A program made the translations under genes and the position numbers. Positions 52,056-60,268 of a stretch of 64,000 bases of DNA are shown in pieces. Source of the stretch: Pelotomaculum_C sp050950345 (GTDB lineage: Bacteria; Bacillota; Desulfotomaculia; Desulfotomaculales; Pelotomaculaceae). The stretch spans positions 682,001 through 746,000 of the forward strand of contig JBMNHK010000002.1 of the NCBI GenBank assembly GCA_050950345.1, given 5' to 3'. The number at the start of each line of letters is the position of its first letter. Position 1 is the stretch's first letter. A model generated the notes under the pieces. It saw nothing but the letters and a program-made list of their open reading frames with translations, did no database searches and had not been told where the DNA came from.

Positions 52056-52090
52056 AAAATTATTGATAATGGATATAATCAACAAGGGAG

Positions 52091-52390
52091 ATGTTTAAGC
52101 TGTTGCCGCTTAAAGAGGATAAAGACGGTGTTACCTTCAAGGTCAGGGTTCAACCGCGAGCTGCCAAAAACCAGGTGGCCGGTTTCTTAGCGGATGCCCT
52201 GAAAATACGTTTAACTGCTCCGCCGGTAGATGGAGAGGCTAACGAGGCCTGCCGTGTTTTTTTAGCCGGCTTCTTCTCTGTCAGCCGTAACCAGGTGGAG
52301 ATCTTGTCCGGTGTCACCGGTCGCAATAAAATCGTCAGAATTAGTGGTATCAGCGGGGTAGAAGTACAAAGACGCCTTGCCAATTTATGA
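52091..52390 (+). CDS. DUF167 (YggU) family protein
   Basis: 99-residue alpha/beta protein of the YggU/UPF0235 family. Core motifs: KVRVQPRAAKNQVAGF, KIRLTAPPVDGEANEACRVFLA and VEILSGVTGRNKIVRI. AAGGGAG lies just before ATG 52091 (about 3 nt). Function unknown; frequently near ylmG and proC in other bacteria. A T-box leader for ileS follows. Confidence 0.88.
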   Translation: MFKLLPLKEDKDGVTFKVRVQPRAAKNQVAGFLADALKIRLTAPPVDGEANEACRVFLAGFFSVSRNQVEILSGVTGRNKIVRISGISGVEVQRRLANL

Positions 52391-52416
52391 TGCTGGCAGC
52401 AACGATCCCCGGTAAG

Positions 52417-52445
52417 TTGACGCACCGGAAGCTTTTATATATAAT
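52417..52445 (+). promoter_or_regulatory. Strong sigma-A promoter for the ileS T-box leader
   Basis: TTGACG (52417-52422), 17 nt, TATAAT (52440-52445). The predicted start near 52452 precedes the T-box by about 30 nt. Confidence 0.75.
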
Positions 52446-52480
52446 ACTTTTTATTAGAATTTATAATGAATAAGACAATA

Positions 52481-52723
52481 CGCCTGTGAGCGGGAAGAGT
52501 AAACGTGTAATAATCCGTTGAAGAGAGCCCGGGATTGCTGTGAACCGGGTACGGATAAACGTCAAAAATCACCTGTGAGGCGCCGACTGAAACCATATGG
52601 GATTAGGTCCTGGCCGGTGCGCCACCGTTAAAGGCGACTGGAGTAGCAAGTCTGAATAACCTCAGGCCTGCATTAGGGTGGTACCACGGGTTATGCTCCC
52701 GTCCCTTAGAGGGACGGGTTTTT
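52481..52723 (+). promoter_or_regulatory. T-box riboswitch controlling ileS
   Basis: Stem I starts with CGCCT (52481-52485) pairing AGGCG (52578-52582). An AGAGTA loop-E-like motif and an AGAGAG bulge with a CCCGG/CCGGG distal helix are visible. A candidate specifier ATC (52568-52570, Ile) lies on the 3' side of the internal loop. The T-box AGGGTGGTACCACGGG is at 52675-52690; its TGGT pairs with the tRNA 3' end. The terminator is CCCGTCCC (52698-52705), TTAGA, GGGACGGG (52711-52718) and TTTTT. Uncharged tRNA-Ile would favour the antiterminator. Confidence 0.93.
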
Positions 52724-52778
52724 ATTTAGTTTATAAAAAGCAGCCAGCGAGCATGAATAAATTTGGAGGGGTAGTAAG

Positions 52779-55556
52779 ATGGACTACAGCAAGACATTAA
52801 ACCTGCCGAAAACAGATTTCCCAATGCGGGGTAACTTGCCTGCAAGAGAGCCGGAAATCCTAAAGTTTTGGGAAGAAATCGATATCTACCGGCTGGTTCA
52901 GGAGCAACAAAAAGGTTGCCCTAAATATATTCTGCATGACGGGCCGCCTTATGCCAACGGTCATATACATCTAGGCCATGTTTTAAATAAAGTATTGAAG
53001 GATATTGTGGTCAAGTTCCATTCCATGTCAGGTTTTGATGCCCCCTATGTACCAGGTTGGGATACCCATGGGTTGCCGATTGAGCAGCAGGCGATTAAGG
53101 CTTTTGGTCTAAATCGCAATAAGATTCCTCCGGTAGAATTTCGCAATAAATGCAGGGAATTTGCCCTGCAGTATGTTGATATTCAAAAAGAGGAATTCAA
53201 ACGTCTGGGTGTGCGGGGTGATTGGGAGCATCCCTACCTGACCCTGATGCCGCATTATGAGGCGCGCCAGATTGGCGTGTTCGGCACCATGGCCAGGAAA
53301 GGCTATATTTATAAGGGATTAAAGCCGGTTTACTGGTGTTCCTCTTGTGAGACAGCTCTGGCTGAAGCAGAAGTGGAGTATGCAGATAAGCAATCTCCTT
53401 CAATTTTTGTTCGCTTCCCGGTGCAGGACGGCAAAGGGATCATCCCTGAAGAAAACACCTTTGTAGTTATATGGACCACTACGCCCTGGACCTTGCCAGC
53501 CAACCTGGCGATTTCACTCCATCCAGAGTATGAATATTTATTACTTAAGAATGGCGACGACAAATTCCTGGTTGCTGCTGAATTAATGGACAACTTTGTT
53601 CAAACAGTGGGCTTGGAAGCGCCGGAGATTGTTAAACGGCTCAAAGGTGCGGATTTGGAGCGTGTTGAGTGCAGACATCCTTTTGTTGACCGGACTTCTC
53701 TTATTATCCTGGGTGAGCATGTGACCCTTGAGCAAGGTACCGGTTGCGTACATACTGCACCGGGTCATGGTATGGAAGACTTTGTCGTTGGCAAAAAGTA
53801 CGATTTGCCCATCCTTTCACCGGTTGACGCTAAGGGGCTTTTTACCGAGGAAGGAGGCATTTTTGCCGGGCAGTTTTACCTGGATGCCAATAAAGCTGTG
53901 ATCGAAGAGTTAGCCAGGGGTGGCCATCTCATGTTTCATGCCAGTGTACAACATCAGTTCCCCCACTGCTGGCGCTGTAAAAAACCTGTTTTCTTCAGGG
54001 CTACGGAACAGTGGTTTGCTTCCATAGACGGGTTTAGACAGGCTGCGCTGGATGCTATCCGTACGGTGCGCTGGATACCTGGCTGGGGTGAAGAGCGTAT
54101 TTATAACATGGTGGCCAACAGGGGCGACTGGTGCATTTCCCGTCAGCGCAGTTGGGGTGTGCCTATTCCCATATTTTACTGCCAGGATTGCGGTCAGTAT
54201 TTAATTAATGATGAGACCATAGCCCACCTGCAGGAGCTCTTCCGGGAGCATGGTGCGGATGTCTGGTTTGCCAGGGAAGCCGGCGATTTGTTGCCTTTGG
54301 GAACAAAATGTGACCACTGCGGTGGCGACAAATTTACCAAAGAAACCGACACCATGGATGTCTGGTTTGATTCGGGCACCAGCCATATGGGTGTTCTGGA
54401 TGAACCAACTGTTTGGCCTGAACTGAGCCGGCCTGCCGATCTCTATCTGGAAGGCAGCGATCAGCACCGAGGCTGGTTTAATTCATCCCTATCAACCTCG
54501 GTAGCTGTTACCGGAGAAGCGCCTTACAAGGCAGTCCTGACTCATGGCTTTTTAGTGGATGAAAAGGGCCGGAAGATGTCTAAATCACTGGGCAATGTGG
54601 TTGATCCGGCTAAAGTAATCAAGCAGCTAGGCGCCGATATCCTGCGTCTGTGGGTCAGTTCAGCAGATTACAGGGGGGATCTGGCTGCTTCCCCCAATAT
54701 TATGAAGCAGATGACAGAAGCTTACCGCAAAATCAGAAATACCTGCCGCTTTTTAGTGGGCAACATTTATGATTATAATCCTGCTGCTGATGCGGTGAAT
54801 TATGACCAGTTGCTTGAAATTGACCGCTGGGCTCTGTCCAGGCTGCAAAAACTGGTGCAAAAAGTGGTTAAGGCCTATAAAGATTATGAGTTCCATGTTG
54901 TATACCACGCTGTTCATGCCTTTTGTACCATAGATATGAGCGCACTGTATTTGGATATTATTAAGGATCGGCTGTACACTATGCCGGCTGCCTCGCTGGA
55001 ACGCAGAGCAGCTCAAACAGTGCTTTATGAAGTTCTGCACGCCCTGGTGAGGTTGCTGGCTCCAATATTAGCCTTTACCTCAGAGGAGATTTGGCGCTAT
55101 GTACCCGGTGAGCAAAAACCGGTTAGCGTACAATTAACCAGCATGCCCCAGGTTATTGATGAATATATCGACGAGGAGCTGGAGCAAAAATGGGAGCGCC
55201 TCCTGGCCGTGCGCAGTGAAGTAACCAAAGCGTTGGAGGAAGCCAGGCGGGAAAAAGTTATCGGCAATTCCCTTGAGGCTGCTGTAGAATTGTATGCGGC
55301 ACAGGACTTGTATGATTTTCTCCAACCATCTGCCGGCGAATTGGCAACTATCTTTATCGTATCTCAAGCAAGCCTTAAAACCTTAGATGAAACCCCGTCA
55401 GGTGTCAAAAACATTGAAGCTATGCCTGACTTAGCCGTATTGGTAAAACCTGCAGCCGGTAAAAAGTGCGAGCGTTGCTGGATGTATCATGAAAATGTTG
55501 GGGAGGATCGTGCTCACCCAACCATATGTCCTAGATGTGCCGGTGTTGTTAAATAA
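52779..55556 (+). CDS. ileS: Isoleucyl-tRNA synthetase
   Basis: 925-residue class I aminoacyl-tRNA synthetase charging tRNA-Ile. HIGH motif is HLGH (64-67) in PYANGHIHLGHVLNK; KMSKS is at 599-603. The CP1 editing domain includes the WTTTPWTLPANLA motif (about 231-243) and GTGCVHTAPGHG, which clear mischarged valine. The C-terminus has a Zn ribbon: CERC at about 897-900 and CPRC about 20 residues later. This is the short bacterial type (ileS1-like). ATG 52779 follows TGGAGGGG. Confidence 0.97.
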   Translation: MDYSKTLNLPKTDFPMRGNLPAREPEILKFWEEIDIYRLVQEQQKGCPKYILHDGPPYANGHIHLGHVLNKVLKDIVVKFHSMSGFDAPYVPGWDTHGLPIEQQAIKAFGLNRNKIPPVEFRNKCREFALQYVDIQKEEFKRLGVRGDWEHPYLTLMPHYEARQIGVFGTMARKGYIYKGLKPVYWCSSCETALAEAEVEYADKQSPSIFVRFPVQDGKGIIPEENTFVVIWTTTPWTLPANLAISLHPEYEYLLLKNGDDKFLVAAELMDNFVQTVGLEAPEIVKRLKGADLERVECRHPFVDRTSLIILGEHVTLEQGTGCVHTAPGHGMEDFVVGKKYDLPILSPVDAKGLFTEEGGIFAGQFYLDANKAVIEELARGGHLMFHASVQHQFPHCWRCKKPVFFRATEQWFASIDGFRQAALDAIRTVRWIPGWGEERIYNMVANRGDWCISRQRSWGVPIPIFYCQDCGQYLINDETIAHLQELFREHGADVWFAREAGDLLPLGTKCDHCGGDKFTKETDTMDVWFDSGTSHMGVLDEPTVWPELSRPADLYLEGSDQHRGWFNSSLSTSVAVTGEAPYKAVLTHGFLVDEKGRKMSKSLGNVVDPAKVIKQLGADILRLWVSSADYRGDLAASPNIMKQMTEAYRKIRNTCRFLVGNIYDYNPAADAVNYDQLLEIDRWALSRLQKLVQKVVKAYKDYEFHVVYHAVHAFCTIDMSALYLDIIKDRLYTMPAASLERRAAQTVLYEVLHALVRLLAPILAFTSEEIWRYVPGEQKPVSVQLTSMPQVIDEYIDEELEQKWERLLAVRSEVTKALEEARREKVIGNSLEAAVELYAAQDLYDFLQPSAGELATIFIVSQASLKTLDETPSGVKNIEAMPDLAVLVKPAAGKKCERCWMYHENVGEDRAHPTICPRCAGVVK

Positions 55557-55570
55557 GTTTTTACAATGCA

Positions 55571-55600
55571 AGAAACCTTCCTCAAAAGAGGAAGGTTTCT
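55571..55600. terminator. Terminator after ileS
   Basis: AGAAACCTTCCTC (55571-55583), AAAA, GAGGAAGGTTTCT (55588-55600): a perfect 13-bp stem, with its T-rich descending arm (TTTCT) and little T beyond. Confidence 0.8.
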
Positions 55601-55607
55601 ATGTTAA

Positions 55608-55998
55608 GAGCCCGTAATAACCTACACTACAGCCATTATACATCCCTGCGTAGCTCATGATAATCTGGCGACTATCATAAACCATTACGAAACCTATAAT
55701 GACCTTTGCTCGACTACTATACATGCCTAGGAAGCTTACAACAATCTTACGACTGTTGCAAACCTCATAACCGTAGTAACCGACACCCATAGTAATCTTA
55801 GCTCGAACGTTGAACATCCCTTACGACCCCATAATAATCCTTTTAAGACTATTACAGAACCTGCCGCAAAGCTCAACGCTCTGCCCGCCGGCTGATATCG
55901 AACCCATAAGATCCGGTAGCAACCTTTGGCCGAACATTACAGAACCCTTTGATCCTGTAACGCTCTTGGCTCAGCCATTACGAACCCTTGTGATAGTA
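55608..55998. repeat. Degenerate ~40-nt tandem repeat array
   Basis: About nine poorly conserved units of 33-44 nt. On the minus strand most units follow GGGTTCGTAATGG, then about 10 variable bases, then AAGATTATTATG or similar. Examples on the plus strand are CATAATAATCCTTTTAAGAC, GACTATCATAAACCATTACG and CATTACAGAACCCTTTG. No unit is identical to another. A 72-codon minus-strand frame (55817-55599) translates four units as S-R-x-x-I-(V/I)-type repeats with MY every 14 residues, but it has no ribosome site. It is not CRISPR-like (no constant repeat and unique spacer). About 180 nt without clear features follow before lspA. Confidence 0.6.
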
Positions 55999-56182
55999 TG
56001 ATGCCCTGGTGTTGAAGAATTATTACATTTTTTTGTGGTAATCTATGCCATGTATTTTTTTGTTGCAGTTGTTGAAGGGACATATTAGGATGATACTGAT
56101 TAATTGCGGTTAGTATTTATTTAGGTTCTGCCGATAAGGTGCAATGGTTGATAAAAAATGTTAAAATTGTTGCGGTGATAAA

Positions 56183-56641
56183 ATGTTTTTAATAATTATT
56201 TTAGGGACTTATCTTCTCGATCAAACCAGCAAGGCAGCTGTGCAGCTTTGGATGTATCAGGGCGAGTCGCTGCCCATTATCCCCGGTGTTTTTCACTTAA
56301 CTTACATCCATAACCCTGGCGCAGCCTTTGGTTTGATGGCTTATCAAACCCCGGTATTGGTGACTATATCCTTGATACTTTTGGCCGGGGTAGCATTAGG
56401 CTACCGGTATATAAAAACAGGAGGTCCATTGCTGCGCTATGGTCTTAGTCTAGTTGTAGGCGGAGCCCTGGGCAATTTGACTGATCGACTTCGTTACGGT
56501 GAAGTAGTGGATTTTTTAGACTTTAGAATATGGCCGGTGTTTAATTTGGCCGATGTGGCCATTGTAATTGGAGCAGGTCTGTTGATTTTGGATGTAATTA
56601 CAACAAAGTCCAGTGAACCGGACAAGGAAGGTGGGTGGTAG
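56183..56641 (+). CDS. lspA: Lipoprotein signal peptidase
   Basis: 152-residue membrane aspartic protease (signal peptidase II) that cleaves prolipoprotein signals after lipid modification. Four membrane helices. Catalytic Asps are in the motifs GNLTDRLRYGEVVDFLDF (about 107-124) and FNLADVAIVIG (about 128-138). ATG 56183 follows GCGGTGATAAA. It lies upstream of the pseudouridine synthase gene, a conserved order, and serves the several lipoproteins of this window. Confidence 0.94.
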   Translation: MFLIIILGTYLLDQTSKAAVQLWMYQGESLPIIPGVFHLTYIHNPGAAFGLMAYQTPVLVTISLILLAGVALGYRYIKTGGPLLRYGLSLVVGGALGNLTDRLRYGEVVDFLDFRIWPVFNLADVAIVIGAGLLILDVITTKSSEPDKEGGW

Positions 56642-56648
56642 GGCTTAG

Positions 56649-57581
56649 ATGGAGATATCTTATATGGTTGATGAGGAGGATGCCGGAAAAAGGCTTGATG
56701 TTTTTCTGGCAGAGCAATTTAAGGAGTTATCCCGTTCATATATCCAAAAGCTGATCGCGGATGGAATGGTTTTAGTCAACAATTTGCCGCAACGCGCCAA
56801 CTTCCGCCTTAAGGAGGGTTATGTAATTAATCTCCGGGTGCCGGAGTTGGAACCCCTGCAGGTGGCAGCAGAGCCGTTGGCACTTGATATATATTATGAA
56901 GACGCTGATCTAATTGTAGTCAATAAACCGCGCGGCATGGTGACTCATCCTGCAGATGGTAATTTCTCCGGAACCCTGGTTAACGCGTTGCTGTACCATT
57001 GCCATGATTTATCCGGCATCAACGGAGTAATGCGCCCTGGTATTGTCCACCGGCTTGATAAGGATACTTCAGGCTTGATTGTGGCCGCCAAAAATGACCT
57101 GGCACATACCGCATTGGCTCAGCAATTTAAAGACCGCCGGGTTAATCGCCGTTACCTGGCGCTGGTCCACGGCAGGATCAGGGAACAGACAGGAGAAGTT
57201 GACGCCCCTATCGGGCGGGATCCGCGTGACAGACAGCGGATGGCCGTGGTGCATAAAAACAGCAAGCCTGCCGTAACTACTTACAGAGTTTTAGAGCGCT
57301 ATCAAAACTATACCTACTTGTCTTTAAAGCTTATGACAGGACGTACGCACCAGATCCGGGTGCACATGGCTTTTATCGGGCATTCTGTGGTCGGGGATCC
57401 TAAGTATGGGCCCTCCAGGGTTCATTTTGATCTTGACGGTCAGTTCCTGCATGCGGAAATCCTCGGCTTTGAGCATCCCCGCACTGGTCAATATCTTGAA
57501 TTTCGTGCGCCTTTACCTGATGTTTTGCAGAAGATATTACAAAGCTTAACGCCTGAGAATGTTGATGAAACCAGTGAATAG
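56649..57581 (+). CDS. RluD-like pseudouridine synthase
   Basis: 310-residue RNA modification enzyme with an N-terminal S4 domain (about 12-70: KRLDVFLAEQFKELSRSYIQKLI) and a RluA-type catalytic core. The catalytic Asp is in IVHRLDKDTSGL (about 140), followed by RRYLALVHGRI and LMTGRTHQIRVHMAFIGHSVVGDPKYG. Paralogues next to lspA are usually RluD-like (23S rRNA), but B. subtilis has several, so the exact target is left open. The last 36 nt overlap the converging DUF441 gene. Confidence 0.9.
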   Translation: MEISYMVDEEDAGKRLDVFLAEQFKELSRSYIQKLIADGMVLVNNLPQRANFRLKEGYVINLRVPELEPLQVAAEPLALDIYYEDADLIVVNKPRGMVTHPADGNFSGTLVNALLYHCHDLSGINGVMRPGIVHRLDKDTSGLIVAAKNDLAHTALAQQFKDRRVNRRYLALVHGRIREQTGEVDAPIGRDPRDRQRMAVVHKNSKPAVTTYRVLERYQNYTYLSLKLMTGRTHQIRVHMAFIGHSVVGDPKYGPSRVHFDLDGQFLHAEILGFEHPRTGQYLEFRAPLPDVLQKILQSLTPENVDETSE

Positions 57582-58001
57582 CGCTGCTATACCGGCTGCC
57601 ATCAACGGCCCGACAGGCACACCGCGCAGGAAAACCACTCCAAAAATTGAGCCGATCACCAGTCCAAAGACAACCTCCGGATCTATTCTCATCAACCTGA
57701 TCCCGATTGTATTCAAATAAGTTGCCACGGCGCCGCCAGTGATAGCCAGAACGCCGCTCAAGGAAGTCATACTGTTGATGATCTCCTGTCCACCTACCTG
57801 CCCGTTAGCCAGGGGTATTAGTAAGGTTATGATTAAAAAAAGCAAGCCCATTTCCAAGCCGCGGCGTTCAAGAATAGAAAATACTGTGTTCAGGTTGGCA
57901 AATTTAAAGATCAACAGCAGGCATGCAGCGGCAGCGATGAGATTGCTTCCTGCTATGATGCCGAGGCAAAGCAGGCCAACTAATAGATTAACCCCCGACA
58001 T
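57546..58001 (-). CDS. DUF441 family membrane protein
   Basis: Membrane protein of about 151 residues with four hydrophobic segments. ATG 58001 is chosen because AGGTGATAATC precedes it, giving MSGVNLLVGLLCLGIIAGSN, the family start; the frame runs another 23 codons upstream. GVVFLRGVPVGPLMAAGI near the C-terminus is typical. Function is unknown. Its 3' end overlaps rluD-like by 36 nt in convergent orientation. Confidence 0.82.
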   Translation of the reverse strand: MSGVNLLVGLLCLGIIAGSNLIAAAACLLLIFKFANLNTVFSILERRGLEMGLLFLIITLLIPLANGQVGGQEIINSMTSLSGVLAITGGAVATYLNTIGIRLMRIDPEVVFGLVIGSIFGVVFLRGVPVGPLMAAGIAALFTGFINILRR

Positions 58002-58234
58002 GATTATCACCTGGCCTTTATGTCTTTTGTTCAATATATTAACTAATTCGCTGTATATTGCCATCAGCATGAGAAGTAACTGTTAGATTATTATCACAAC
58101 GCTTACTGCTAAAAAAATAGTTATTAAAGCAGCAGGTGATAATGAGCAAATGTCAAATGGTTATTAAATAATTTGGTTATACCGGTTTTTTATGGCTCTA
58201 ACAGAAAACGATCAAAAGAATAAGGAGGGTTATG

Positions 58235-58951
58235 ATGAAGAGGAATGGTTTATTCTATTTGTTGTTGCTCCTTGTTGTTGCCATGCTAAGCCTGATGGGT
58301 TGCAGCGGTGGCAAAGACAACAGCAGCCAACCGGCGGGTCAGCCTGCTTCCAATAGCGCCGGCCAGGGTGCTGCTGAGGATTCTGTAGAAAGTTTATTTG
58401 GCAAAGGTAAACAGGTGGAAGGTATGTCTTACGATTATGTTATGACCTTCAACAGCACCACTGTTAACAGCAAGGTATGGGTAGAGGGGGATAAGGTAAA
58501 AACCGATTCAGTAGTGGAAGGACAGAATATTATCTCTATTGTTGACGGTGATACTTTTTATACGTATTTCCCTGCTGAAAATCGCGCTATGAAAATGACT
58601 ATGGCGGCTGAGCAGGAAAACGGTGAGAAAACCGAAACCCCAATTGATTTTATTGAAGATGTAGACGACCAGCAAGAACAGTATAAGATTGTGGAAACAA
58701 CTATGTACGATGGGGTTGAGTGCAAAGTAATTGTAGTTACCGGCGCAGATGGCAAAGAACAATCTAAAATGTGGGTGCGCACGGATTATGGTATTCCCAT
58801 CCGCATCGAGTCCGTAGATCCCAGTGAAGAGAAAACCATTATGGAGTTTAAAAACTTAAAAATCGGCAAGCAACCGGCCGATACTTTTCAATTGCCTGCC
58901 GGGGTAGAAATAATTGACGCCAGTGATCTGTTCAATAATTTACCACGTTAA
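58235..58951 (+). CDS. Lipoprotein, LolA/DUF-type beta fold, unknown function
   Basis: About 238-residue lipoprotein; ATG 58235 is favoured (AGGAGG 58223-58228, spacing 6), although ATG 58232 is 3 nt upstream. The signal peptide ends LSLMGCSGG (lipobox Cys about 22), then a Ser/Gly/Gln-rich linker. The mature part (about 45-235) is beta-rich: YDYVMTFNSTTVNSKVWVEGDKVKTD and YKIVETTMYDGVECKVIVV resemble outer-membrane lipoprotein sorting-like (LolA/LppX fold) proteins found in Gram-positives. Function is not known. Confidence 0.7.
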   Translation: MKRNGLFYLLLLLVVAMLSLMGCSGGKDNSSQPAGQPASNSAGQGAAEDSVESLFGKGKQVEGMSYDYVMTFNSTTVNSKVWVEGDKVKTDSVVEGQNIISIVDGDTFYTYFPAENRAMKMTMAAEQENGEKTETPIDFIEDVDDQQEQYKIVETTMYDGVECKVIVVTGADGKEQSKMWVRTDYGIPIRIESVDPSEEKTIMEFKNLKIGKQPADTFQLPAGVEIIDASDLFNNLPR

Positions 58952-58955
58952 ATTA

Positions 58956-59768
58956 TTATTCCTCCGCCCGGCTGACCGGGCGGAGGGTATCTCCTCTCAA
59001 GCCCACGCGCAGGGCTTCCAGGGATAAAAGGTCTGCCGGAGCAATATTGCCCAGGTTTACATTTGGGCCAAAGCGCAGGATTAATTCCTGCTGCTGTTGT
59101 TTTAGCGGGGCTTCCCATATTAAAAGCTGCGGGTTGCCAACTGCTGCCAGCACTTGTTGAAGTTCATCTTCCAAAAACTCTCCTGTGGCGTCATAAAATC
59201 CGGCTCCTTTGCCAGATTCCCTCCCCTCCAGAATGACCTTGGATACGCCGTTTTTCAGATCACGCAGGATCTGTGCGATATAGTGTTTTGTTTCAGCCCG
59301 ATCCTGTGGGTTTTTCTGACCGACCTCGGACAACACTTTCAATCCAAGTTCTAAAGCCCTATGGATAGCGTTTTCTCGCGTCTTTTCCGAAATTTTAACC
59401 GTGCCATCGGATATTTCAACGGCGGTATATCCTAGTTCTTTGGCTTGATGGAGGAATGGGACTAACTTCCCCTGCAGGATTGCTACCTCCAAAAAGGTTC
59501 CGCCGGGATAAATGTCAACCCCATAGCCCTTAACCAGGTTTATTTTTGCTTCCAATATCTTTTGGGGGTAAAGGGCCGAGGTGCCGAAGCCAAGTTTAAG
59601 AAAGTCCAAATAATCTCCTGCTGTGTCCAGTAAATCCTTTATTTCATGAAGCCCCAGGCCTTTATCAATAACCATAGTCAAGCCCTGTGATCTTGGTTTT
59701 TGAAGTCTACCCTGCAAAGGATAAGCCAATAAATCCATCCATTTATTTTTTTTTGCCTGTCCACCCAT
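58956..59768 (-). CDS. comA: Phosphosulfolactate synthase (ComA family)
   Basis: 270-residue TIM-barrel enzyme adding sulfite to phosphoenolpyruvate to give phosphosulfolactate. Recognised from KPRSQGLTMVIDKGLGL, DYLDFLKLGFGTSALYP, YPGGTFLEVA and KVILEGRESGKGAGFYD. In archaea the family serves coenzyme M synthesis; the Bacillus homologue YitD is tied to sulfolactate in spores. No other coenzyme M gene is nearby, so the spore role is the more likely one here. The last codons overlap a hairpin shared with the converging lipoprotein gene. Confidence 0.88.
   Translation of the reverse strand: MGGQAKKNKWMDLLAYPLQGRLQKPRSQGLTMVIDKGLGLHEIKDLLDTAGDYLDFLKLGFGTSALYPQKILEAKINLVKGYGVDIYPGGTFLEVAILQGKLVPFLHQAKELGYTAVEISDGTVKISEKTRENAIHRALELGLKVLSEVGQKNPQDRAETKHYIAQILRDLKNGVSKVILEGRESGKGAGFYDATGEFLEDELQQVLAAVGNPQLLIWEAPLKQQQQELILRFGPNVNLGNIAPADLLSLEALRVGLRGDTLRPVSRAEE
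58961..58986. terminator. GC-rich hairpin between converging genes
   Basis: CCTCCGCCCGG (58961-58971), CTGA, CCGGGCGGAGG (58976-58986): perfect 11-bp stem. It lies within the last codons of comA and follows the lipoprotein stop by 9 nt. No T-run on either side. Confidence 0.5.
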
Positions 59769-59987
59769 ATTTGAACACAGCTCCCTTTAATAAAAGTTAT
59801 CATCCCTGTAGTCTGCGATTGCTTTGTGGCGATATCGTCAATTAAAGATATTCATCTGGTGATACAACATTTACTGCCATAAACAGGAAACAGGCGCCAA
59901 GGGACTGAAAGGTCTGGTTGTCATCAGCCTGGTATTTATTTCAACTCTGTTGCATATGAAATGTAAGAAGGTTGGGGAGGTACCAGC

Positions 59988-60257
59988 ATGATGATTGACA
60001 AAGTTGTGTATGGTATGGCCGGTTTAAGGCTATTGTCCGGCGCCATCGAATTAACGGCAGCTCTTTTAATGCTAAAGTTTGGCCGGGTGGAGACGGCTTT
60101 TAAGATCAACGCTTTGCTCGCCCTGGTTGGTCCCATGATCCTGCTTACCGTGACCGGCCTGGGGCTTGCCGGCCTGGCAGGCAGAATTTCTCCCATGGGG
60201 ATGCTGCTTGTAATATCAGGCGTGGTCTTGATTTTTCTGGGCATCAATCGCATGTAG
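59988..60257 (+). CDS. yqhV: YqhV family membrane protein (DUF2619)
   Basis: 89-residue membrane protein with three helices. VYGMAGLRLLSGAIELTAALLMLKFGRVETAFKINALLALVGP is the YqhV pattern. In B. subtilis yqhV is next to the spoIIIA region; function is unknown. ATG 59988 follows GGGGAGG. The last nine bases form part of a 20-bp sequence repeated on the far side of the IS30 element. Confidence 0.8.
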   Translation: MMIDKVVYGMAGLRLLSGAIELTAALLMLKFGRVETAFKINALLALVGPMILLTVTGLGLAGLAGRISPMGMLLVISGVVLIFLGINRM

Positions 60258-60268
60258 CCGGTGGGTAA
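60249..60268 (+). repeat. Left direct repeat flanking the IS30 element
   Basis: CGCATGTAGCCGGTGGGTAA, identical to 61467-61486. It contains the last codons and stop of yqhV. Confidence 0.85.

Noticed and set aside
55599..55817. 72-codon minus-strand frame in the repeat array as a gene
   Set aside because: No ribosome site; the frame is explained by the repeat register, so it is treated as part of the repeat.
55608..55998. CRISPR array
   Set aside because: There is no constant repeat with unique spacers, and no cas gene is present.
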